This document shows, in pieces, positions 36,922 to 45,611 of a DNA stretch of 59,163 nt (position 1 is the stretch's first letter; every line of letters starts with the position of its first letter). The stretch lies in contig DZBS01000005.1 of the NCBI GenBank assembly GCA_022729995.1, forward strand, positions 1 through 59,163. Direction: 5' to 3'. The position numbers and the translations under genes are program-made. Under the pieces are notes generated by a model. The model did not search any database. It was not told the DNA's origin and worked only from the letters and a program-made list of their open reading frames with translations. The stretch is from Draconibacterium orientale (GTDB taxonomy: Bacteria > Bacteroidota > Bacteroidia > Bacteroidales > JAADGE01).

Positions 36922-37620
36922 TTATTTTTCTAATTTTGAATTAATTGAAATTATAATTTGATATAATGTTTCGGATAAATTTAAAATAGATTCTTTCAGT
37001 TTCCAATTTTTAATGTTTCGCTCTTCTACATAATTTGAAACTGTTCTTATCTGAATACATTTTGTGTTTTTATTTTTGCAAATATAAAAAAATGCAGCAC
37101 CTTCCATGGATTCAATATCGGCATTAAATTTATTCTTTCTAAAATTAATTTGATTTTTTACTCCGGAAACATTAGAAACGGTAATTCCCGAAACTTTTTG
37201 TATATTAATTTTATCTGAAAAATATTTGTCGGCAAACAATTTTCCGTTTTCAAAAGGAAAAAGATTTTCAGCTAAAAATCCGGTTTCAAATAATGTTTGA
37301 AAATTATTTTTTGAAGAAATACCCAAATCGGCAAATTCATCGGAAACAACATTAACTGCTTGTGTCAGTTTTATTTCTGAATTAAAACTTCCACAAATTC
37401 CGGTATTTATTGCTAAGTCGTATTTGTTTTTGTTTAATATTTCGGTTAAATTGAATGCTGTAAAAACGGGTCCGATTCCTGTAATATGAATATCAATAAA
37501 AACATTTTTGAATTTTATTGAAAAATTATTATTTGAATCAAAATTTTCATCAAACTTGCGAACAAACGGTAAAATTTCGGTTTTTGTGGCAACGCTTATT
37601 AATATTTTGAATTTATTCAT
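36922..37620 (-). CDS. mqnB: Futalosine hydrolase
   Basis: Cleaves hypoxanthine from futalosine in menaquinone synthesis. The 232-residue protein has the nucleoside phosphorylase/hydrolase fold; diagnostic pieces are ITGIGPVFTAFNLTEILN, LAINTGICGSFNSEIKL and the purine/ribose motif DIESMEGAAFFYICK. It resembles MTA/SAH nucleosidases, but the pairing with mqnD makes futalosine the likely substrate. The two genes form one minus-strand operon. mqnA and mqnC are not in the window. Confidence 0.9.
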   Translation of the reverse strand: MNKFKILISVATKTEILPFVRKFDENFDSNNNFSIKFKNVFIDIHITGIGPVFTAFNLTEILNKNKYDLAINTGICGSFNSEIKLTQAVNVVSDEFADLGISSKNNFQTLFETGFLAENLFPFENGKLFADKYFSDKINIQKVSGITVSNVSGVKNQINFRKNKFNADIESMEGAAFFYICKNKNTKCIQIRTVSNYVEERNIKNWKLKESILNLSETLYQIIISINSKLEK

Positions 37621-37703
37621 ATTCTTTTAATATAAAATATTTAAATCTTACATTTACAAATTAAAACAAATTTGAAAAATTTCAATTATAAAAATCAAAA
37701 TAA

Positions 37704-38339
37704 ATGGAAAAATCTCCTAAAGGTTTCGGTATAGATTCAGATAAAGGCTATGTCAGAATAGACAGATGGAATGACGAAGCAACCGAAAAACTTGCTGAAA
37801 ATTACCGTTCCGTTATAAAATTAATTGGTGAAGATCCTGAAAGAGAAGGACTGAAAAATACTCCGATGAGAGTTGCAAAATCTATGCAATATTTGGTTCA
37901 CGGTTATAATTCCGACCCTGCAGAAATTCTCAGAAGTGCAATGTTTAAAGAAGATTACAGAGAAATGGTTATTGTAAAAAATATTGAATTATATTCTCTT
38001 TGCGAACATCACATGTTGCCGTTTTTCGGGAAAGCTCATGTTGCATATATTCCAAACGGATATATTACCGGACTTAGTAAAATTGCTCGTGTTGTTGAAG
38101 CATATTCGAGAAGATTACAGGTTCAAGAACGATTAACAATGCAAATAAGAGATTGCATTAACGAAACTTTGAAACCGCTTGGAGTTGCCGTTGTTATTGA
38201 AGCACAGCACATGTGTATGCAAATGAGAGGAATTCAAAAACAAAATTCGGTTACTGCAACTTCGGCATTTACAGGTGCATTTACAAAAGAAGCAACAAGA
38301 GAAGAATTTATTCATTTAATTGGTTCAAAATTACATTAA
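37704..38339 (+). CDS. folE: GTP cyclohydrolase I
   Basis: First step of folate (tetrahydropterin) synthesis from GTP. The 211-residue enzyme has the zinc-ligand motif [40 protein letters not shown] and the C-terminal [14 protein letters not shown] with the second Cys. Length is normal. It is divergent from mqnB and about 5 kb from the thyA-folA pair, which uses folate products. Confidence 0.96.
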   Translation: MEKSPKGFGIDSDKGYVRIDRWNDEATEKLAENYRSVIKLIGEDPEREGLKNTPMRVAKSMQYLVHGYNSDPAEILRSAMFKEDYREMVIVKNIELYSLCEHHMLPFFGKAHVAYIPNGYITGLSKIARVVEAYSRRLQVQERLTMQIRDCINETLKPLGVAVVIEAQHMCMQMRGIQKQNSVTATSAFTGAFTKEATREEFIHLIGSKLH

Positions 38340-38410
38340 CAATAAAGTTTTGATAAAAAATTTCAAGAAATATTTTTTAAAATAAAGTTAAATTCAAATT
38401 ATTGTAAAAG

Positions 38411-39520
38411 ATGAAAATTAACAAAAGCACCGCAAAATATTCGGCAATTGTAGGTATTGGAGAAAATTTGAAAAAGAAAAGTATTGAAACAGGCGAAGAA
38501 TATTTGTTTTTAAACAGAGGAATAAACCAAGTTGTTAATATTGATTTATCGGAAATTATTCCGATGCTTGATTTTAACTCGGCAAAAATGCAATATTACC
38601 CGAATAACAAAGGTTTACCGGAATTAACTGAAGCAATAAATAAAACATATTTCGGAGATAAAACAAAAACCGAAAATATTTTTATTACAGCCGGCGGAAT
38701 GAATGCTCTTTACTTGACATACAGAACTTTAGATGTAAAAAAAGTTTTCACTCCGGCTTTCTTTTGGGGTGCATACACAAATCTTTTTAAAATTTGTAAA
38801 ATACCGCACGAATACTACGAAAGTTATAATGAACTTTATGAAAACCCGGAGAAATTTAAAAATTCGAGCATTATTATTTGCGACCCGAATAATCCGTTGG
38901 GCGATAAATTTGATGACGAAAAACTTATTGAAACCGTCGGACTTCTTGAAAAACACAATGTTACAGTAGTTTGGGACGGACCTTACAGAAAACTTTTTTA
39001 TGATGAAACAGATAATATTTACGAACGACTTCTTGAATTTGACAATTTAATTATTACCGACAGTTTTAGTAAATCTGTTGGTTTAAGCGGTCAGCGACTT
39101 GGATTTATGCACTCAAAAAATGCAGAATTTAATGAGGAATTTTCTATTAGACTTTTATTTTCGGGAAACGGAATAAATATGTTCGCACAATGGGCTGTTG
39201 AAAGAATATTAACAACGCCTGAAGGAAAAAAAGCTGCATTAAATTTTAGAACAAAAACTGTTCACGATATTGCTAAAAATATAGAGTTTTTAAAAAATCA
39301 CGGATTTTTAGCCGAAGAATTTTATAAAGATTCAAGTCCGTTAGGAATTTTTGTTATAATAAACTTAAATTATGAGCAACTTTTAGAATATAATATAGGA
39401 AGTGTACCGTTAAATTACTTCACTTTGAAAAAAAATATTGATACAAATAAATATGCAAGAATCTGTGTGTCAGTGCCAAATGAAAAATTTGAATATTTTT
39501 TTAAAAAAATGATAAAATAA
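38411..39520 (+). CDS. PLP-dependent aminotransferase, class I/II
   Basis: A 369-residue fold-type I enzyme. The PLP-binding Lys is in TDSFSKSVGLSGQRLGF (about residues 216-232), and the cofactor-binding Asp and Asn are in SIIICDPNNPLGDKF and VVWDGPYRKL. The N-terminal ITAGGMNALYLTYRTLDV is the usual phosphate-binding turn. The substrate is not clear; aspartate- and aromatic-type enzymes look alike at this level. 71 nt follow folE, so the two may share a transcript. Confidence 0.85.
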   Translation: MKINKSTAKYSAIVGIGENLKKKSIETGEEYLFLNRGINQVVNIDLSEIIPMLDFNSAKMQYYPNNKGLPELTEAINKTYFGDKTKTENIFITAGGMNALYLTYRTLDVKKVFTPAFFWGAYTNLFKICKIPHEYYESYNELYENPEKFKNSSIIICDPNNPLGDKFDDEKLIETVGLLEKHNVTVVWDGPYRKLFYDETDNIYERLLEFDNLIITDSFSKSVGLSGQRLGFMHSKNAEFNEEFSIRLLFSGNGINMFAQWAVERILTTPEGKKAALNFRTKTVHDIAKNIEFLKNHGFLAEEFYKDSSPLGIFVIINLNYEQLLEYNIGSVPLNYFTLKKNIDTNKYARICVSVPNEKFEYFFKKMIK

Positions 39521-39619
39521 TTTGCAACCATTTTAAATTTCTTGCATCAATGTAATGTAAAGTTTGTAAATAAATTTACATTCATAACAGTTTAGTTTTT
39601 AGGTTATAAGTTTATCAAG

Positions 39620-39648
39620 AAAAACCCTGCGTCCTGCGGGGTTTTTTA
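39620..39648. terminator. Terminator between the aminotransferase gene and the DUF3108 gene
   Basis: AAAAACCCTGC and GCGGGGTTTTT (one G-U pair, loop GTCCT) with flanking A- and T-runs, so it can end both convergent genes. Confidence 0.8.
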
Positions 39649-39649
39649 A

Positions 39650-40468
39650 TTATTGACGAGCAAACGGAACTCCAAAAGGATTTTTAAGTTTTTCATAATC
39701 AACTAATTCGCAACGAATAGAGCTTACATTCATATCCATTTTAATTTTTAGAGGAATAAAATTTCCGTCGTCGGTAAACCAAATTTCCATGTCGGATTCT
39801 TTTTTAAAAGGACTTCCCTTTTCAATAACAGGAACAAATTTTAAGCATTGAATTTTTCCCAGTTTATGTTTTACAATTTCGGTATCTTTATATTTTATTT
39901 TTATAACATAAACTTTTTCATCAAAAAAAGTTGTTAAATTAATTATATCATTCTTTTTAAGAGGATTAATAAAAATATATCTTCTGGCAAAATAAAAAGC
40001 GGAAAGTATATCAAGAGAATTTTCGGGAACTTTATGTCTGCCTGATTTTAAACTAATTACTTCATTCTTAGATCTGTCATAAATAACTTCATTATATGTT
40101 ATGTAATTATTTTCGTTGATATCTCTAATTGCTTGAAGCGGCAAACCTGTAGACAAATCAATAACGCTTTCGTATCTGTCGCTAACGTCGGCAAATTTAT
40201 TAACAACGCCTGTTGTTTTGGCAATTGCTTTTACTCTGTAGTACCAATCCCAACCGATATGTTCTAAACCGATACTCATTTCGGCAAATCCGCCGTTAAT
40301 TAGTCCGTATTTTACCGAGTATTTAAGATATTCTCCGGGTTCAAAAGCATTATTGAAAACATTTATTGAGTCTTCATTTGAAAAATTATTTGACTGAGAA
40401 AATGAATTTCCGGAAATTAATATTATAAATAAAAATAAAATTATCGAAATTCGTTTTGAATTGTTCAT
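39650..40468 (-). CDS. DUF3108-domain exported protein
   Basis: A 272-residue protein with a signal peptide (MNNSKRISIILFLFIILISG...) and a beta-rich DUF3108 domain. Family-like parts are FEPGEYLKYSVKYGLINGGF, the tract LDILSAFYFARRYIF and MEIWFTDDGNFIPLKIKM. DUF3108 proteins lie in the periplasm or outer membrane and may bind lipid or glycan; the function is not established. A KHPC leader element (copy C) directly precedes it. Confidence 0.85.
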   Translation of the reverse strand: MNNSKRISIILFLFIILISGNSFSQSNNFSNEDSINVFNNAFEPGEYLKYSVKYGLINGGFAEMSIGLEHIGWDWYYRVKAIAKTTGVVNKFADVSDRYESVIDLSTGLPLQAIRDINENNYITYNEVIYDRSKNEVISLKSGRHKVPENSLDILSAFYFARRYIFINPLKKNDIINLTTFFDEKVYVIKIKYKDTEIVKHKLGKIQCLKFVPVIEKGSPFKKESDMEIWFTDDGNFIPLKIKMDMNVSSIRCELVDYEKLKNPFGVPFARQ

Positions 40469-40559
40469 GTATCTATATTTTATTGTTTTTAAAGGTTACA
40501 CAGGAACATCCTAAATTATCATTCGTTTTTGTGTTAAGAACTCTACAAGGATGTTTCAT
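40469..40559 (-). repeat. Leader element copy C (KHPC leader) before the DUF3108 gene
   Basis: Arms at 40549-40557 and 40503-40511 with the 37-nt spacer. The frame 40473-40559 is open for 28 codons: starts MKHPCR, middle TNDNLGCSC, end TFKNNKI, then TAG four bases before the gene. The Pro codon is CCT here, against CCA in A, B, E and F and CCG in D: a silent difference. Confidence 0.75.
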
Positions 40560-40646
40560 AATATAAAAGTTTGATTTTATTAAATAACGTATCGCAACTT
40601 ACATTATTTTAAATAAATAAGTTGCGATACAAATATTTTAAAAAAA

Positions 40647-41825
40647 TTAAAATTTAACAAAATTTACTTCAACCCTTCTGTTTGCGCCTTCTTGTTCTTC
40701 ATTTTCCGGAGCTTGATAAATTTCAACAGTACTTCCAAGTCCTTTTACTTCAATTCTTTCGGTGGCAATTCCGTTTGCAACTAAATAATCTCTAACAGAT
40801 TCGGCTCTTTTCAGTGAGAGTTCAAAATCTACTTCGGTGCTTGGAAATATTCCGTTTGTGTGTCCTTCGAGAATTATTTCAACTTTATTATTTAGTTGCA
40901 TCAATCTGAGTAAGCGTTTGTTGGCATATTCCGATTCATTTGTAATTGTAAGTTCATTTGGCTCAAAATAAATTACTCCAAGACTTTCATTATTATAAGC
41001 TTTTTTAATTTTATTTAGATTGAATTCAACGTTTTTATAGTTTCCTTGATTTATATCTTCTGTTGAAAAAATTTTATATTCAGGAAAATATTTATCGGCA
41101 TAAACAGAAAGTTCATATTGAGGAAAAATATTGGGATCATTGCTGGCAACCGCATTAACGGTGAAAGTTCCTTTTTTGTCCGATTGGGTAATTACAGTAA
41201 TATCTTCATCTCTGAGATTTTTCCATGTAATAATTGCCTCAACAGCATGTTCGTTTTTTATATTCGACAGAATTCCTTTAACTTCAAATTTTTTCAAATA
41301 CCAAAAAACAATTGAATGACCTTTTCCGTTTTCGTGAACATTATTCAGAGCCAAAAAATATACTTCTCCTTCAACAACTTCAAGAGCTGTGTCGTATCCT
41401 TCCTGCTTTCCGCTAAAAGAAATGCCCGTGTAACCTTTGTTTTCTACAGCAGGCGGGTCAAAATCTCCTTTTAATGCTTTTATTTGATTACTGTTATATT
41501 TTTTACAAAAATCCGGACTTCCTTTATATAATAAAAAATCGTAATTGTCTTTTGTATTTGAAGGAATTATATCAAATAACAAATAACCGGTTTTTTGAGC
41601 TGTAAACTTATACCAAGTCGGATGTTTTGGCAAATCGAAACTGTTTTCTTCAGTATTGCCTCTTTTTTCGGGTGTTGTAGTTGGTCCAAATCGTTTAAAT
41701 CTGCTAATATCCAAAGCATTTTCACATGTTCCGGTGTTTGAAATATCAACAAGATCTTGTGAAAACAAATTTGTGTTTACTGCTAAAATTAATATCAAAA
41801 AGATAATAATTGATTTATTTTTCAT
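40647..41825 (-). CDS. OmpA-family outer-membrane/peptidoglycan-binding protein
   Basis: A 392-residue exported protein. After a signal peptide (MKNKSIIIFLILILAVNTNLF) comes an N-terminal domain (about 30-180) like those that bind ligands in Bacteroidota surface proteins (SFDLPKHPTWYKFTAQKTGY), a carboxypeptidase-like segment, and a C-terminal OmpA domain (about 280-392) with VEIILEGHTNGIF and GANRRVEVNF. It should tie the outer membrane to the cell wall. Directly preceded by leader element copy D. Confidence 0.88.
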   Translation of the reverse strand: MKNKSIIIFLILILAVNTNLFSQDLVDISNTGTCENALDISRFKRFGPTTTPEKRGNTEENSFDLPKHPTWYKFTAQKTGYLLFDIIPSNTKDNYDFLLYKGSPDFCKKYNSNQIKALKGDFDPPAVENKGYTGISFSGKQEGYDTALEVVEGEVYFLALNNVHENGKGHSIVFWYLKKFEVKGILSNIKNEHAVEAIITWKNLRDEDITVITQSDKKGTFTVNAVASNDPNIFPQYELSVYADKYFPEYKIFSTEDINQGNYKNVEFNLNKIKKAYNNESLGVIYFEPNELTITNESEYANKRLLRLMQLNNKVEIILEGHTNGIFPSTEVDFELSLKRAESVRDYLVANGIATERIEVKGLGSTVEIYQAPENEEQEGANRRVEVNFVKF

Positions 41826-41939
41826 GTGTTTATATTTAAATTGTTTTTAAAGTTTACAACTCGTCCCGATTTCTCGGGATAGGAACATCCATAATAATCA
41901 TTTACTTACGTGTCAAAAAGAATTACACGGATGTTTCAT
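41826..41939 (-). repeat. Leader element copy D (KHPC leader) before an OmpA gene
   Basis: ATGAAACATCC starts at 41939; arms at 41929-41937 and 41882-41890. The spacer is 38 nt, one base longer than in the other copies (an extra T in a T-run), so the short frame stops after MKHPCNSF. In the shifted frame a TAA is also present. The extra small hairpin TCCCGAGAAATCGGGA is shared with copy B. Looks decayed as a coding frame, while the arms and the tail are kept. Confidence 0.65.
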
Positions 41940-42174
41940 GTTTATATTTTTATAAAATTATATTATTGAATTATGTACTTTGAAACAATTTGAAATAAAT
42001 AATATCGTCCCTACAGGACTTTAAACCGAAATGTCTTTTTTTTAACAGCCTACAAACAGCCGATAGCCAACAGTTAATTGCCAATAAAGGAATATATGTA
42101 TTTCATAAATACCTAATTCAAATATGATATATAGAGTTTCTTAATAAAAATATCAATTTAAAATTAACAAATTT
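41940..42174. other. Non-coding spacer downstream of the T9SS-cargo gene
   Basis: Together with copy D this is a gap of about 350 nt. It is AT-rich and holds a small palindrome (GTCCctacaGGAC at 42006-42018) and a short stretch, ACAGCCGATAGCCAACAG, typical of dispersed non-coding repeats. No open frame, tRNA or clear promoter is visible. Confidence 0.4.
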
Positions 42175-43209
42175 TTAATTATTAATAAACACTTTTATTG
42201 TTTCCGATATATTATTATCAAAAGATTTTATTCTAACAAAATATATTCCTCCTTTAATATTTGTTGTGTTAACTTTGAATTCCGATGAATATTCGATAGT
42301 TCTGACCATGAATTTTCCGGAAGCATCAATTATTTCACAAACAATTTTTTTGCCGTTATAATTTGGAACTTTAACCAATAAATAATGATTAAAATTTTTC
42401 ACTTCAACAGGATTTTCGGGTTCAACATCTTCTTTTATCAATTCAATAATATCTTCTAAAATATTGAATTTCAAAACAGGTATTTCGTCTGTATTTTCTG
42501 AAATTACTACTTTTTGATATACGGATTGAAATCCGGGTTTTTCAGGATAAATATAATATGTTCCGGCAGGAAGGTTTTCAAAAGAAAAATCCGTTTGATT
42601 AGGGTTTATAAACTTAAAGTCTAAAGGAACTTTATTTTCGTTGAGCAATATAATGTTAAAAGGAATTGACTGATTTACAAGATCGGAATAATATAACAAA
42701 CCGTTAATTGCTCCGTGTCCGTAATAAATATAATTATAGGAAATTAAATTTATTACAAAATTTGTATTTGTTGAATTTAAGTTAATATTGTTAGAATTTT
42801 CCCAATTATAAGTATCGAATGAATATGTGGGAATATATTTGGGATAATAAAATTGTCCGAAATTTTGTTCGGGAATTGCATATATTGTATAATTTCCCAG
42901 ATTCAGATTATCAAAAGTGAAGTTTCCGTTATTAATATCAGTGTTTCCGGGCGTTTCGTATCTTCCTTTCGCATTTTCAAAAATAAAAATTTTTCCGGCA
43001 GGCAAAGGATTTTCACCTGCCATTATTTTTCCGGAAAGTTTGTATCTTAATTTTTCATCGTAATTTAATTTAATTGTATCCTTTGGATTAGATAGAATAT
43101 TTTTGGTGAAAATGTGGTAATTATCAGATTTGTTTGAACATAAATTATTCGCATTTGTATTTGATACAAAAAATAATAGGGTTACAAAAATCAATGATAA
43201 TATTTTCAT
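42175..43209 (-). CDS. Secreted protein with T9SS type A sorting domain
   Basis: A 344-residue protein with a signal peptide (MKILSLIFVTLLFFVSNTNA), two carboxypeptidase-regulatory/Cna-B-like beta domains (about 55-250; e.g. SGKIMAGENPLPAGKIFIFE and FSFENLPAGTYYIYPEKPGF), and a C-terminal type IX secretion signal (about 265-344) with VNTTNIKGGIYFVRIKSFDN near the end. It should be exported by the T9SS and anchored or released at the surface. No catalytic domain, so a structural or adhesive role is likely. Preceded by leader element copy E. Confidence 0.88.
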   Translation of the reverse strand: MKILSLIFVTLLFFVSNTNANNLCSNKSDNYHIFTKNILSNPKDTIKLNYDEKLRYKLSGKIMAGENPLPAGKIFIFENAKGRYETPGNTDINNGNFTFDNLNLGNYTIYAIPEQNFGQFYYPKYIPTYSFDTYNWENSNNINLNSTNTNFVINLISYNYIYYGHGAINGLLYYSDLVNQSIPFNIILLNENKVPLDFKFINPNQTDFSFENLPAGTYYIYPEKPGFQSVYQKVVISENTDEIPVLKFNILEDIIELIKEDVEPENPVEVKNFNHYLLVKVPNYNGKKIVCEIIDASGKFMVRTIEYSSEFKVNTTNIKGGIYFVRIKSFDNNISETIKVFINN

Positions 43210-43301
43210 CTGTTTATTTTTTAATTGTTTTTAAAGGTCAGATAGGAACATCCCAAATATTTATTCGGTTGTGTGTCGAGAGATATACATGGATGTTTCA
43301 T
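43210..43301 (-). repeat. Leader element copy E (KHPC leader) before the T9SS-cargo gene
   Basis: Best-preserved copy with copy A. Arms at 43291-43299 and 43245-43253, spacer 37 nt. The frame 43221-43301 is open for 26 codons: starts MKHPCI, middle NKYLGCSYLT, ends FKNN, stop TAA 11 nt before the gene ATG. Upstream is a -7 box (43326-43333, TAACTTTG on the minus strand), which would place the transcription start about 18 nt before the leader ATG. Confidence 0.75.
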
Positions 43302-43325
43302 TTAACAAGATAAAAAATTAAAATG

Positions 43326-43333
43326 CAAAGTTA
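43326..43333 (-). promoter_or_regulatory. Candidate -7 box upstream of leader element copy E
   Basis: The minus strand reads TAACTTTG, identical to the rpoD -7 box, 24 nt before the leader ATG at 43301. It suggests that the leader element is transcribed as the 5' end of the mRNA. Confidence 0.5.
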
Positions 43334-43374
43334 TCAAAAAAAAAATATGAAAACAATTATGTAAATTTTCTTCG

Positions 43375-44451
43375 TCAAAATTTGTACCTTAATCCTAACT
43401 GCAAGCCAAAAATGTTATTTTTTGAAATTATCGGATAGTTGCTGAATATGGAATTTATATTGAATCTGTAATATGATTTTACAGAAAAATTTATTTTGGG
43501 TGAGATATAATATTCTGTTTTTAAACCAAAATGTGCTGAAAGATTGATAAATGCAACGTCCGACTTTGGCTTTATAGGTTCAGAAGTATTGATATCGTTA
43601 ATCGAAATTAATTTTCCGCTTGTGTTTAGTAACATTCCTGTAATTATCCCAATTTCCGGCGATAAAGTAAAATTTTGATATTTGTAGGTTTTGCCAATTA
43701 TCAATGGTATTTCCAAATATATGAATTTGTTTACGGCTTTATCTTGAAATTTTGTTTCAGTAGTGTCGGGTATTTTAATTAATGTAGAATCGAGTGTAAA
43801 AATATGATTTGTATCTTGATAAATTTGATATACAGTGTCGCCTGTTGCAAGTAAAGTATCAATATTAATAAAAAGAATTGTATCAATTCTTATGGTTTCA
43901 TTTTGAAAATGTTGATAATAATCTACAAATTCAACATAATATTCGGTAGAAAGATTATTAAAACTATTTTTCAAAACTGTAAAATTTAAACCCGATGAAA
44001 TAAATTTGTTTTTATTATAATAGTTGAAATTAAAACCCGATGAAAATCCGGGCAAAGGGCTCAAAGCATTTTTGTTTTTTTCTATATATTCTGAATAAAT
44101 ATTGTCATCGGTAAAAATCTGATTTGAATAAATTGCCGAAAAATTATATTCTATTGAAAAAACGGAATTAAATTTTTTGTTGTAAAAAGGATTGGAATTT
44201 GATTCTAAAAATAAATCTTGAAGAAATTCAGGGTTACTTTTTAAGTATGTTTTTAATTGTTTGAGAGTGTCAAAATCGTTAACGTCTTCAAAAACTGTAT
44301 CGTAAATATATGTTGTGTCGTGCAAATATATTGTATCGTAAACAAAGATTGTGTCTTTTGTTTCGGGAGGAAAATTTGAATTGTAGACAGGCTTGTTGCT
44401 GCTTAAAAATGCTACAAGTATTAAAAGTAAAAAAGGGAAAATTAATCGCAT
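43375..44451 (-). CDS. Predicted outer-membrane beta-barrel protein in an ECF operon
   Basis: A 358-residue exported protein. I chose the ATG at 44451 because it gives a signal peptide at the N-terminus (MRLIFPFLLLILVAFLSSNK); an ATG at 44523 would add 24 residues and overlap the previous gene. A short repeat-like stretch (FVYDTIYLHDTTYIYDTVFE) is followed by a beta-rich domain resembling PorT/OmpW-type barrels of about 8-10 strands (e.g. LIIGKTYKYQNFTLSPEIGI). Family not firmly assigned. It ends a sigma/anti-sigma/target-like operon, so it may be the product that the sigma factor responds to or controls. Confidence 0.65.
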   Translation of the reverse strand: MRLIFPFLLLILVAFLSSNKPVYNSNFPPETKDTIFVYDTIYLHDTTYIYDTVFEDVNDFDTLKQLKTYLKSNPEFLQDLFLESNSNPFYNKKFNSVFSIEYNFSAIYSNQIFTDDNIYSEYIEKNKNALSPLPGFSSGFNFNYYNKNKFISSGLNFTVLKNSFNNLSTEYYVEFVDYYQHFQNETIRIDTILFINIDTLLATGDTVYQIYQDTNHIFTLDSTLIKIPDTTETKFQDKAVNKFIYLEIPLIIGKTYKYQNFTLSPEIGIITGMLLNTSGKLISINDINTSEPIKPKSDVAFINLSAHFGLKTEYYISPKINFSVKSYYRFNINSIFSNYPIISKNNIFGLQLGLRYKF

Positions 44452-44500
44452 AATTAATTTTCCCCAAGTTTGTTTCAGGTAAAAAATACTGTTATAAAAA

Positions 44501-44947
44501 TCATTTGTTTGATTTACTTTCATTAATATAAACTGTGTCTCTAATAATTACTTGTTTTTTTATAACAACAACTGTTGATTCTTTTTCTTTTATTTTTGGT
44601 TTGATAACAGTTTCATTGCTTTTATCAATATACTCTTTTTGATGTAATTTTGCAAAATAATTTTCAGAAATATTTTTAGAAATAATTTTTGCGGCATTTT
44701 GTTTCTCGTCTGAATTTACTGTTCTTAAATATGTTAAACCGCTCAATACAACTACAATTGTGAGAACAAAAAGTGCTTTAAATGAAATTAACGAACTAAA
44801 TTTTGATAAATTGGTAACTGATTTTATTGCATTACTTGCAATATAACTTTTTTGAAAAGCCTCCCACGACATATTATGTTCTAAAGTGAATCCGCTAAGT
44901 TTGTCTTTTGCTAATTTATCAATATATTTTAAATCATTATTCATCAT
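44501..44947 (-). CDS. Probable anti-sigma factor (membrane)
   Basis: A 148-residue protein with a cytosolic N-terminal part (about 1-55: MMNNDLKYIDKLAKDKLSGF), one membrane helix (about 56-73: KALFVLTIVVVLSGLTYL), and an exterior part ending VIIRDTVYINESKSNK. It directly follows an ECF sigma gene with one base between stop and start, so it is very likely the anti-sigma partner. The anti-sigma domain itself is not recognisable by motif. Confidence 0.65.
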   Translation of the reverse strand: MMNNDLKYIDKLAKDKLSGFTLEHNMSWEAFQKSYIASNAIKSVTNLSKFSSLISFKALFVLTIVVVLSGLTYLRTVNSDEKQNAAKIISKNISENYFAKLHQKEYIDKSNETVIKPKIKEKESTVVVIKKQVIIRDTVYINESKSNK

Positions 44948-44948
44948 T

Positions 44949-45545
44949 TCATAAAGAATTTTTAAGTTTTTCTAATGCTTCTTCGTATAGTAAATCTTGC
45001 ATTTTTATTCGTCCTCTAAGCAATTGAGATTTTGATGTTCCCACGCTTATATTGAGCAACTTTGAGATTTCTCTGTGTTTATATCCTTCAATTGCGTAAA
45101 GGTTAAATACAGCTTTAAATCCTTCGGGCATTTTACTCATAACTCTAAGAATATCGTTTGAGTTAAACCCGGCTTTTTCTATCAATTCTTTTTTTGTGTC
45201 GTTCTCAATATCACTTTCTTCTTCAAAAACAATGCTGTCGTTTTCTAAATATTGTTCAAGATTTTCGGTAGCTAATTTTTTTTTATTTGCCCTCAAATAC
45301 ATTAAGTTTGCATTAACGGCAATTTTCCTTATCCAGCCTTCAAAAGAACCGTTTCCTTGATATTGGTCAATTTTTGAAAAAACAGTAATAAATGTTTCTT
45401 GAACAATATCCGATGCAATATCAAAATCTTTTACATATCTCATGCAAACTCCCATTATTTCAGGAGAATATTCTTCAAAAATAATCTTCTGAGCTTCAGG
45501 TTTTTGCTTTTTACATTGCTTAATTATCTTTTTCGATATCGGCAT
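44949..45545 (-). CDS. ECF-family RNA polymerase sigma factor (first)
   Basis: A 198-residue sigma-70-like factor of the extracytoplasmic type. Region 2 has MGVCMRYVKDFDIASDIVQE and FEGWIRKIAVNANLMYLRAN; region 4 has MPEGFKAVFNLYAIEGYKHR then EISKLLNISVGTSKSQLLRG. It leads a minus-strand operon with a membrane anti-sigma-like protein and a barrel protein. Target promoters are unknown. Confidence 0.9.
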   Translation of the reverse strand: MPISKKIIKQCKKQKPEAQKIIFEEYSPEIMGVCMRYVKDFDIASDIVQETFITVFSKIDQYQGNGSFEGWIRKIAVNANLMYLRANKKKLATENLEQYLENDSIVFEEESDIENDTKKELIEKAGFNSNDILRVMSKMPEGFKAVFNLYAIEGYKHREISKLLNISVGTSKSQLLRGRIKMQDLLYEEALEKLKNSL

Positions 45546-45611
45546 TTAGAACTAATTGATAGATGATTGATATATGATTTGGTTGCAAGATTTTTTTATC
45601 TTTTTTTGAAA

